Source: Gavia stellata (lineage: Eukaryota > Chordata > Aves > Gaviiformes > Gaviidae). Taken from it: a DNA stretch of 64,000 bases. This document shows, piece by piece, positions 40,301 to 52,300 of the stretch (positions are counted from its first letter, which is position 1; each line of letters starts with the position of its first letter). The DNA lies in the NCBI RefSeq assembly GCF_030936135.1, contig NC_082603.1, positions 29,265,236 to 29,329,235 of the forward strand, written 5' to 3'. The notes beneath the pieces are model-generated. The model made no database searches, was not told the DNA's origin, and saw only the letters and a program-made list of their open reading frames with translations. The translations under genes were made by a program, and so were the position numbers.

Positions 40301-43300
40301 ACCAGTGAAGTGCTACAGCTTTAAGCACCTGTGCTTCTTTTAAAAATTATTTTCATGTTTCATCTCTGTGCTATGTCAGCTTGACACTATACTTGGTTTT
40401 AATGGCTTTCTCTTTATGTTGATTGAAGTTTTAACTTTCTAATACAACATTTTAGGTCACAATTTTCACTGTGTTTGATGTGGATGTCTGCTCAGTTGTA
40501 ACATTAAATGTTTTAATCAGCTTTTCCCTTAGTGCTAAGAGGCTGAAATTTAAGAATGACATTTTATCTTTAAGCCACCACTGAAAAGACCAGATTATTA
40601 CATATCAGTAGTCATAGACTGATGACTGAAATAAAAATCAGCGTTTTGATGCAGCATACAGATAACTTGGACCATAAACTTATTTCTGTGTGTAGTATCT
40701 TCAGCAGAAATTTTCTGTATAGTTTGTGCGGTTCTGGTATGTGAAATCTGACCTTCAGAATTTTCTAATTGAGCATGCTAGACCATTTGCTGAAATGATG
40801 GTGTTGGCTGCTAGCTGTACAGACAATTCCATTTTCAACAAGGAAATAGAACACTAATTTCATATAGTTTCAGATCTAGTTTCAGTGTAATTTAAACTTG
40901 ACTAGTTTGAGGGAGTGTCAAAAGTTTCTTGGTTGAGAGGAGTTTTCCTTCTGCCTATTAGTTTCTTTTTGGTAACTTGTTACGCTGGGTGTTTTTTCTT
41001 TTCTTAATTTCTTGGCATAGCCAAAATGGTTGCTTTCTTTTCTTCTCTTCTCTTCTCTTCTCCTCCCTTCTTGTTTCAAAACACTATTTCTAAATTTGTC
41101 CAGTGTGGACTGTCTAGCACAGGGTGAAGTTTTTTTTTATGCTGGTTTACAAACTAATCTGTATGGATAGATTTACTCATGTAGAACTCTTGTCAAGATC
41201 TGGGTGTTTGTAGCACAGTTTAAAATTTGGCAAATGAATAAAGAATAGTATCTTCTGCAGTCAGTAGATGGCTTTATGTTTTAGGGTGTGCATGATACTG
41301 TGCATGCTGCTTGACAGACGTAAGAGCAAGTCATTGCTCTATTGTGTGCAAGTGTTCACGCCTCTAAAAAGCCATCAATAAAGCTCATAATATGATGGCC
41401 CATTATTGTACAAAAATAAAAGAAACTGTGTATTGACAGAGCAAACAATGTCAAAGAAAACGTTATGCTAATATGGAATTTTACAAATATGGATTGCCCG
41501 TCTTCCCCCATACGAAATGTTTTTTCCCCACTGGCTGATCTTCACACATACAGACTCTTGAGATTCTCAGCAATCAAAACAGCACAGTTGATGGTTTCAT
41601 AAGAGTTTGAAGTGAAGATGTCATATTTTAGATCAATGTGAATAAGGGTGAAAGTATTTAGGCTAGTAGAAAAGTCTTGTCACTGCTGTGATGTTCTCAG
41701 GATTATGTTTCTGTTACAACTGATCCTTCTTTATCCTTCCTGTGTTTTTTCCTCCTATATATTTAACTTGCATTGTACAATTTTTTTAAGCTGGGAGTGC
41801 TTCAGTATTTGTTTTGCAGTTCCATTTGCATTAAAGGTATTATATAAATAAATGTGTTTATGTAGCATAAGTGCATGAAGTCAGATGTAATCAATTTCAA
41901 GAATCCTCTCTCTTTTCTTTCCTGTAATTAAAGATGTGGTAACCCAGTGGGATTTTGTTCAGATCTTTAAATACATGGTTTATCAGTTTAAAGGTAGGGA
42001 TTATGTTATATGCAGAAGTGTGCTTTGAGTCTTACATTATTAAGCGAAATGAATTTGCAAGCAAGAGAATATAAAAGTAGTCATTTTCATGGCACTGATA
42101 CTTTGTCCTTGTTGGCATATGTGCAATAAAATGTAAGAAATCGAATGTAGCGACAAGGATGCAAATCACTATAGCTGTAAAGGGCAACAGGAATAATAAT
42201 TTTGAATTTTTCAACTTAAAGGTGGCTCCATATTTAAGTAGATATTTAGCATTCATTAATTCATTTCTTAGCTAAGAAGCTGTGAGTTGAGCAATATTGT
42301 CTGAAATGTAAAAAGTGCAGTCATCCAATTTGATATGGTTTTGTCGTCCTTAACTGAAATGTAAGACTATGGAATCACAAGACTGTCTTCAGAAGAAGTT
42401 GACTTCTCCTTTATATTTTCCAAAGAAACTTTAATTAGCATAATGTAAGGGGGTTTGTTCAGTCATAAGTAATGACTCTGGCGTGTGATGATTATACCCC
42501 CACTGAAAATGTGTAGCAATTTACTGTTACTGATTTAGCTGCAAATAGAAGACAGATGTGTTCAGCTGTATGCCTGTGTTTGCACATGGCAGGATGAGAG
42601 GCAAGGCAACATTTCATCAGTCAGCTGGCAGGCAAAACCATATTTTTGTTTTTTCTTCCTCTGAAACTCTTAATTATATATTTGATTTGTTTTTTAATTT
42701 ATTTATGTCTAGGGCGTGGATTCAGGATTTGTTCCCAGCGTTCATGATTTTGACAAGAAACTTACCGAGGCTGACGCTTACTTACAGATCTTGATAGACC
42801 AATTGAAGGTATGGTAACTAACTGGTGTATTTACTGTATTGGGAGTCTGCTTGTCAGCATGGTTTTCAAGGTGTGGTTGAAAGGAAGCTCAGCAGAGAGA
42901 GTCATGTTTTATGCTTGGCACATGTTCTGGTCAATGTGGGAGGCAGAGAGAGCTCATCTGGCTGAGCTGACTGTGAACTGGAGAAAACATACCTTTTTTT
43001 ATATATGAAGTCTGTTGATGATAGGATTTGATCTTCTCTTTCCCCCTAGCTTAGGATGTTACATAAGTTCTAACTACTTCTGAAATAGAGAGGTTTTTAC
43101 TAGAAGCATAAATATTAGAAGTTATAAGCTATGGGCTGAAATAAGCTGAAAATGGTTTTCTCTTAGAATGGATCTTGGGATTGTTAAAATATAGTTAGAA
43201 AATGAGAATAACTCGAGCAGATTTTATAGAATGGTTTACAATGGCTGAAACATTCTTTTGTGTATATATAGCTTCATGGAACTAGCAGAGATGACTTAAT

Positions 43301-46300
43301 TTTAATTTTAAAACATAGTTAAGTCATTGTATTGCTCATAACAAAATTTTCTCAGGATAAGTTCTAAAATGCTAAGTAATTTGTAACTACAGTTGAAGAT
43401 AGTTTCAGACTTTGTTGCACTAGTGATAGATAATCTGTTTTTTGTCCTTGAGTGAAAACATTCTGTAGAAATTTTGTGCAAATACAGTTCTTTTACACTT
43501 TGTACGTGTATTTTAAGAGTAGGTGGGAAGGTGAGGAATGATGAGGTCATGTCTCTCAGTACTCACCTTATTGAGAAAAACAGTTTTTGCTGCTGGTTAG
43601 GACACTTTTCCCCATGACTCAGCAGGTTAAAATTGCTGTTAAGATTGCTTTGGTTCTGCTGGTTTGGATTTTTTTTTCCTGCTACAATGGGCAAGTATTG
43701 CATGTGGGATATTCAGCAAAAATTCAGTCGCAGAGGAGGGCGGAGAGGAGGAAGAGCATACCAACAAAAATGTAGGTAGGCAAAAGAGACGCAAACAAAA
43801 TTCAAAGCTAAACTGCGAAGTCTTGATCAGGAGTTAGCTTTGTCTCCTGCTCCGGAGCCATCTAGCATGCTTCACTGAAGGAAGGTATTTAAATCTTTAC
43901 ACCTTCTAATCGTTATTTCAGGCCAAATGGGGAGAAGAGGTATAGGAATTAATAATGAAAGAAGAGTGAATTTGAGGATGGGCAGAGACCAAGACTACAG
44001 TCGTCTTTAGAATCAGAAGTCAGCCCTCATGGGAAAGGGAACACATGAGTAAGTTTTAGGCAGGCAGCTGAGTGAAGAACTGTAGCTCACCTACTAAAAA
44101 TTACAGCCTCTTTTCTGAGCGAGGGTGGATGTGATGAACTTTTGAGCATTACCCTTAATCTGTTTTCTTCCTTGAACAGCTTGTACTTCATGGTTATTTG
44201 TGCACCTTAGAGTGCTCTTGGAGGCAAATTTTAACTGTTTCAGCTCAGCTTGTGATAAATACACTTGCAAGCTTTTCAGTAAGAATTTGTTTCACTTTGC
44301 TTAGCTGCATCTCGTATTCCACTTTTAAGAAAATAAATAGAAGCTAATACTGGGAAATCACTATATAACTTCCCAAAAGAAGTGCTTACAAATCTTACAT
44401 GATTTGAGTCATGTACCTGAATAAAAAGGTATCCGGAAGGGTTGATAAGGGTTGAGGTTGTTTTGGTAAGCACTCTGTATGCCCCAAAGATCTTTGCTGA
44501 AATAAAAGAAAAGCAGTTTGAGGTGTTCTGATGAGTGTCACTTTTATTACTTAACCTCACCTTTTTGTTCAAACCGTGGTAGAATAATGCCAGGCTGAGC
44601 TGTGGAACTAGCTAGGATGTGAGATTTGGTCTCTTGCAGGATGCGGTAATGTGAGAAATTAGTTACAAACTTGTTATATCACAAATGCTGTAAAGAAATA
44701 TTAGGCAAAAAATGCTTTGGTTCATAATACCAGGATCGTGTAACATAAGTACTTTTATTAAATGCTTTTGGTTTTGAAATTTCAGTGTTTCTGGCTGATT
44801 TTGTCTAGAAAAATAACACTTCCAGTATTTTCACAAGTATCTCTTTCTTTTAGTTCTTTGATGAAAAACTCCAGAACTGCAAAGATGATGAACAGAGAAA
44901 AGCAAGTACATTTTGCTTAAATATTGCTTATTTTGCTTAATCAGATGTTTTTGTGCATCAATTTGCTATAGTCTATAAAAATTTAAATGTTCTTGGTCTA
45001 GTTTCGTATTCCTCAAGCTGTCAAAATCACTTAAAGCAATTTGAATAACTGATACCATTATTTTTGTTGTGAATAGGTGGTAAACAGAATTTTTAGTAAT
45101 ACTGGGTGTCATAATGTTAAAGGTTTCAGTCTGTAGGAAATGATGACTCCTGTGTTAAAAGCATTTTAAACTTAAATTTACTATTTTTTCATCTTTAACA
45201 AGGATGAGTATTTAATATTTGTAGGAATAGCAAAGCTATTCTGAAGGAAAAAAGTAAATGCTAAGAATCATGTATTTCACATAATCAGTCTGCATTCTGT
45301 GTAGTTCTGTGACTAGCATGCCACATGTTGGAAGTCTGAGAATACCATAATTCATTCACCTTAGGTGAGGATGCCAAAAATGGAACTTACTATGTGGGCA
45401 GGACTACTTTTTTAGTGAGGTTGTAATTCACTTAAGTGTTGCATATTTTTTTGCATCCTGTCCTATTCCATTTCAAAGTCAAGTTTGTAGGTCGGAGTTC
45501 AATCACTATGTTTAAGAAAGGCTAGCACATAACCTTTTGGTGGTATGGGTTTGGCATTAAGTAGCATGCTGGTTTTGTATGTTAATTTGTGTGGTGTGGA
45601 GGAGGGATTTAAGATTTCCTTATGAAGGGCTTATTACTGAGGAGTTGCTTTTGTCTTCAGCAAATGCAGTAATTTCAAATCATAAAGTAGTGGTGTATTT
45701 CATCCCAGTTCCCTCCCTCCCCCCAATCTCACTTGTGAAAAACAAGCTGATGTTCTCTTGGTGTTTGGTTTTAGTTTTGAAAACAGTTTGATGCTTTGTG
45801 TGATTGGTTTACTTCTTTGTAATGGTTGTGACCTTTCATGTGTTATCCATCTTGTTTGATGTGTGTTACGTGGCATCTTAGGGACTTCACAAGTGATGGT
45901 CTTCCTGCAGTTCTTTTGCATGTACAGGCTTTTAAAATAATTTTGAAGTACAAGCGTTCTCTGTGTAAGCGTGTTTAATCTGTAGACAACTGACCAAAAG
46001 AGTAAGATCAAAAGATTTTGTATTTCTCCTTCGGTGCATCTTACTGGGAAGAGTTGTCCTTCAATTTTGACCTCTCTCCAGATGCTACTTTGCAGATCAG
46101 GCAGTACTTTCTTTTTCCCTGTCACAGTGCTTCTAATCCCTGGAGACTTTCTGCATGTTGTGCTGATTTCTTTCTTTATCTCTGCAAGGTGTCTATGGAA
46201 CAGGCAGATTGACTTTATAGAGAAAGCTGGAGGCTTGTTTAGAAGAGGTCAGCTTCCTCTGTTTTTCAGTCTTGATGAGTGTTGCTATTACTATAGATTC

Positions 46301-49300
46301 CATTTATTCTCTATTAAAAATTGAAAAGACTGGGCAAAGCACTTTTTTGATCATGTATCTTCCTGTACTAAAGTAGCTAAGAGGTTTTTTGATACTGTAT
46401 TTAGCAGTTTTCCCATTTGTTTATGGAAGCATGGTGCAGCTATCAGATTGTGAGCTGAGTGTAACCTGCAGGATACTTCCATCCAACTCATAGTTTTTTC
46501 CTCTGAGGAAATGAGATTTGGTTGAGTGTTATGTGCTTCCCAATTAGCTGAGTGCTGTTTTCTGCAACCATTTATGGCTAGGCATTTAAAACCTGAGCTA
46601 TTGTTTTTGCAAGCCTACAGAGCATTGGATGAGCTGGTTTTTAGTTACAGAATATTTGGTCTTTTGAAGATAATGGTATAGGTGTTCTGAGATTTTTCAA
46701 GATCTCTTGGATATGTTCTTTCTGAGACATGGTAATATGTTGAACTTGGGAGAAGACAGTGCAGATGTAGTCTTGATGAATTTTGAAGACTGAGAAATAT
46801 TGTGATTATCATGAATTCCCTGTGTTACATCGATACCCCTGGCAGAGCTATAATTAGCACTGTATAGTGGTATCATACTGTCTTGTAAACATACTGTAAC
46901 TAGCAGTGCTGCCAGTTTTGCTGAATCTGCTGATGGAGTACAATGTATATATCCGATTATGTAGGAAGTAAAGGAAGGTGTGTGATCTGAGGGTACTGGC
47001 GTTTCAAGGTGAAGACAAGATAGGACCTTGCTTTCTTACAGTGTTAGCAATATTATTGGTGAGAACTCGAAGTAGACTTCTGTTCAGTTTTGTCAAACTA
47101 TCTTGACCACAAGTATCAGGGAGAATAAAACTGTAAGCATTCAAAAGTATCAGAACAGCGAAGATGTGTATATTTGGCAGGCTGGAGCAAAGCTCTGATA
47201 TCACTTAACAGAATCATTATGGTTGGAAAAGACCGGTAAGATCAAGTCCAACCATCAACCCAACGCCACTATGCCCACTAAACTATGTCCCGCAATGCCA
47301 TGTCCACACGTTTTTTTGAACACCTCCAGTGATGGTGACTCCACCACCTCCCTGGGCAGCCTGTTCCAATGCTTCACCACTCTCTCCATAAAGAAATTTT
47401 TCCTAATATCCAGCCTGAACCTCCCTTGGCGCAACTTGAGGCCATTTCCTCTTGTCCTGTCGCTAGTCGCTTGGGAGAAGAGACCAACACCCACCTCTCT
47501 GCAACCCCCTTTCAGGTAATTGTAGAGAGTGATGAGGTCTCCCCTCAGCCTCCTCTTCTCCAGACTGAACAACCCCAGATCCCTCAGCCGCTCCTCATCA
47601 GACTTGTGCTCCAGACCCCTCACCAGCTTCATCGCCCTTCTCTGGACACACTCCAGCACCTCAATGCCCTTCTTGTAGTGAGGGGCCCAAAACTGAACAC
47701 AGCATTCGAGGTGCGGCCTCACCAGCGCCGAGTACAGGGGCACGATCCCCTCCCTACTCCTGCTGGCCACACTATTTCTGACACAGGCCAGGATGCCGTT
47801 GGCCTTCTTGGCCACCTGGGCACACTGCTGGCTCATATTCAGCTGGCTGTCAACCAACACCCCCAGGTCCTTTTCTACGGGGCAGCTTTCCAACGACTCT
47901 TCCCTAAGCCTGTAGCGTTGTACGGGGTTGTTGTGACCCAAGTGCAGGACCCGGCACTTGGCCTTGTTGAACCTCATACAATTGGCCTCGGCCCATCGAT
48001 CCAGCCTGTCCAGATTCCTCTGCAGAGCCTTCCGACCCTCGAGCAGATCAACACTCCCGCCCAGCTTGGCGTCATCTGCAAACTTGCTGAGGGAGCACTC
48101 AATCCCCTCATCCAGATCGTTGATAAATATATTAAACAAGACTGGTCCCAAAACTGAGACCTGGGGGACTCCACTTGTGACCAGACGCCAACTGGATTCC
48201 ATTCACCACAACTCTCTGGGCTCGGCCGTCCAGCCAGTTTTACCCAACGAAGAGTGCACCTGTCTAAGCCACGAGCCACCAGTTTCTCCAGGAGAATGCT
48301 ATGGGAGACAGTGTCGAAGGCTTTAGTAAGTCCAGGTAGACAACATTGACAGCTTTTCCCTCATCACTAAAAAGATTTTGGAGGGAAGCGTAGCCTCCTT
48401 AAGCTGTTTGGTTCATGAGTACTTTTTGTGACGTAAATCCAAGACTGAGCACACAGATTCGGGTTGCACCCTACCGATTCTGACCACGAGTTGGCTGCCC
48501 CTACGTGCCTCTGCTGTCTCTCTTTGCTGGATGAGCTGATCCCTCTGTAGTCACGTGATTGTTGAATGGGGCAAAAATCATGTTCAATGGAACAAAATTA
48601 GCTTTCTATTGGATCACCAGTGGCTTCATAAAAAAATCAGATGTCAAGGAGGTGCAACAAGCAGCAAGTGGATGGAGTAGTTTCAGCAGCAGCCTGCAAT
48701 TTGGTTAGATTAGATATAGCACGTGGCTGCATTCTGCAAATTTAAGTCTGCAAGAAATTGATGTTTCATTTAAAAATAGTGTATTCATTACCTAAAACGA
48801 AGGAAACTGTCATACTCAAATTTTATCTTCATCAGTTTTCAAAGCATAGGGATCTTGAAGAGAGAAAATTTTGATAACTTTTAGTAGGAAATTATATTAT
48901 TTTTATCTTCAACGTAAGAAGAGGCTTCTTACCTGTTTATTTTTTTCCTTACAATTTTGTATTTTCTTAATTATCTCTAATATTTACTTTAATGCAAGTC
49001 TATTCTAAATTTAAAGAAAAGACAGTAAGAATAAGGTTACAAGGATTGTAGCAGTGTGCATACATAGCAGTGTAGTTCTGTACAATTGATGAGATGAGAT
49101 ACAAGCGTTCTTCTAACTTCTCCTCCAAACCAACCACTCATGTAAGCATGCTGAATTTGAGTGTTTTTGTTGCTAATGATCATCCACTTGTTTTTCTCTC
49201 CCGAGTGTCATTTCTATAGTATGTTTGTGTAAGATCTTACGGGGCAGAGTTCACAAACTTTATTTTATGGCTGCTTACATGACCATTCTAGAATAACACA

Positions 49301-52300
49301 TTGCTCATGAAAATCCAGAGACTTCCATATCAATGTTTGCTGAGCCCTAAAAAACGTGGCCGGTGCTCTTTAGAAGGGTCTTCCCAGGGACTGAGCCTGT
49401 CTGACTTACCTGCATTGTTCTCATAATTTTGTGTACATATGAAGAAGACAATGTTCTAGTTCCTTGTGCTGTATTCTTGCAAGGTAGCCATACAGCACAA
49501 ATGTGAAAAATACTCAATTAATGTGTACTGTTACTACTTAAGTTGGCCAGCTCTCAAAGAATTCATTTCCATAGAGGAAAAATTATGATTGTATAATTTG
49601 GAAACTAGGTGTCCTGAGGTTTTTCCCATCTCAGAATTTCAGTGCAATCTTGGACAAATTACCCTTTTGTCTGTACCTATGTGTAAGAATAACAATATCT
49701 TAGTTAGTCTATTGTTTGGAAAATGAAATGGGTAGGGGGAAAACAGTGTGACTGAATTATGTTATATGGCCTGACATCACTTTCAGATTTTCAGCAAAGA
49801 TGATATCAGTGAAGGGAATGAGATACCAGTTTATTTGGTGTGTAAATACTCTATAACATGCTGGGGAAAAAACAGGTAAAGAATAATCAAAACTGCTGAT
49901 GGCTGCCTAAGGTTGGCTATAAAGCTTTGAGATGGAATGATTTATTTCAGCTGCATCATCCTTCATCTGAGAAGATCTGTATGTTTGAGTACATAGCCTA
50001 TTGTATTTTGGTGCTAAAAGGCTCAAAACTTCACTGCTGTCATATTTAAAATGCTTTTATCAATATGTGTTGGTAAAGTTTGGACTGGAAATATAGTAGA
50101 GATGTGAAAAACAAACAAAACCAAAACATGTTGCTCTCTTATGGTGTAGAATTTGGCTTGCAATGCTGTGCGGGGAAAAAAGTTCCTTTACACACTTTGA
50201 TTAGTCAAGGATGAAAAAGACTGTGACTCAAGTCACATGGGACACTCATATTAATTAAAACAAAGAGGTCCTGTAATTGAATTAGTAGAGGTTCAGTGCG
50301 GAGTCCAATTTAATAATTTTGCCTTCTGCAGACAGACCCAAGAACATCAACAGGATGCATATGCTTCTTAGATAGGTCATGCTTATGTGTAAAATGGCAT
50401 GCAGATGCCTTTTGCATGCCTGAAGTGCAATTCCACACAGGAAATCTTTATGAACCAGTGTTTCTAGATAAAATTAAGTAGACAGATTTCCAGATGCACT
50501 TTTACGGGAGGCTTAGAAAGAGCAAGAATATGTGTGCTCTGTTATTTTCTGTGATTTTTTTAAACTGTGCTTAACTGCATACGTTTATTATACTTGAGTG
50601 ATGGTAATTTCAAGTAATATTGGTCATTGGAACGTGCCACCATTCAGTTCACTATATAAGGATACAAATTGAACTTAGGGTGAATCTTCATACTGCATTT
50701 CATTTTTGTTGATGGTATGCAAAACTGAAGTGTAGACTTCGATGGGTAAATATGTATGGTGTCATTGCTCAGAAATTCCTAACCTTGTCATCTTTAAGCT
50801 TTAATTATCAGTTTGACTTCTCTCTTGTCAATTGCAAAATGAAAATTGTGGCTATATACAGAAATAGTCTTTAACATGTTGGTTGCTTTTTCCCTCCCCC
50901 AATTTAAGATTAGAACATAGTGTTTGTACGGTATTTAGGTCAAACTAGATGCTGGAAATTCTGTCTTTAACCACACTATTTTGATTTTTCTTTTACAGAA
51001 AATTGAAAGTCTCAAAGAAACAACCAGTGTAAGTTTCTTCAATTTTTCTATCTATTATATATAGATTCTGAAATTTACCTTATTTTCTTGGGAAAGTTTT
51101 TAAAGCTTTTTACAGAAGAGTGGGAATCCACATTAGGTCCAACCGTGTCGTTCTGGTGCTGTATTCAGATTTATGTCTAGCACCTTAGAATCATAAAATC
51201 ATAGAATAGTTGAGGTTGGAAGGGACCCCTGAAGGTCTGTGGTCCAACCCCATGCTCAGAGCACGGTCAGCTAGAGCAGGTTGCCCAGGACCAAATCTAG
51301 TTGAGTTTGGAGTTAACTCCAAGTATGGAGGCTCTACAACATCTCTGGGCAACCTGTTCCAGTGTTTGATCATCCCTAGAGTGAAAAAGTGTTATCTTAT
51401 GTTTAAGGTGAATTTCCTGCATTTCAATTTGTGGCCATTACTGTTGTCCTGTTACTGGGCACCACTGAGATGAGTCTAGCTCCATCTTCTTTACATCCTA
51501 CCATCCCTATCAGATATTGATGCCCACTGATAAGGTCTGCCCTGAGCTTTTTCTCCTCCAGATTAAACAATCCCAGCTCTCTCAGCCTCTTTTCACATGA
51601 CAGTTTACCTGCTTGCAGCGCTCTAAAAGTTTGAAGCTGACCTCCATTTCACCCTGACATCCTGTGTTTTATGTGGCTTTTGGAAACTTCAGTTTTCTAC
51701 TGCTGTGCTTTTGTCTCTGGAAAAAAAAAAAGGGGAAGGGAAAGTAGGGGTTCTACAGAAGTGAGTGTTCATTTAGTTCTTGCCCAATATTTCAGTTAAT
51801 ATTCTGTGTAATAATAAAAATACCTGTAAATACAAAATATTATAGGATAGTAATACAAGGGGTTTTTTTCCCTGTTATTTTTATTTTCCTAGAGCATGGT
51901 AGAATCAATAAAACACTGCATTGTGTTGCTGCAGATTGCTAAAGTAAGTACACTGTAAACTCTTTTGAATTTTAATTATACAGCATTAATCTGTGTGAAA
52001 ACAATTGAAATCTAAAAGTGCCTTCTATATGATCCAGGATGTATATATAAATTGGGATAAGTTGATTTATGCTACTATTTTAATGACGTTTCTGAAATAC
52101 TGAGTGCCATAGCAGACAGTCCTGTTAATGTTTGTGGTAACAGTCATGCTGATGACATAGCTTTTCTTTTGAGAGAAACTTTCTTTTGCAGAGTTCGCTA
52201 TTAGACTAAATAAGAACTTAAACATAAGGGTGACAGAATAGAAATTTAACAAAACTCTTCTTTCTGCTTCATTTAAGAATGTGACTAACAAATAGAAAAA

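Larger units (their letters stand above)
31742..42712 (+). other. OSBPL9: OSBPL9 intron 4 (GC-AG), contains CpG island 2
   Basis: 11 kb, starting GCAAGT and ending TCTAG. It holds a T/GTTT simple repeat (32046-32098), CpG island 2 (about 33760-34780) with a candidate alternative first exon, a GTCC-rich stretch (35419-35457), an old CR1 fragment (about 39588-39782) and a TTCTC repeat (about 41037-41070). Confidence 0.88.

Noticed and set aside
45700..46125. 141-codon minus-strand frame in intron 6
   Set aside because: No recognised family, no CR1 similarity and no supporting signals.
47369..48326. Plus-strand frames of 262 and 122 codons across the intron 6 CR1
   Set aside because: They are antisense shadows of CR1 ORF2, which reads on the minus strand.
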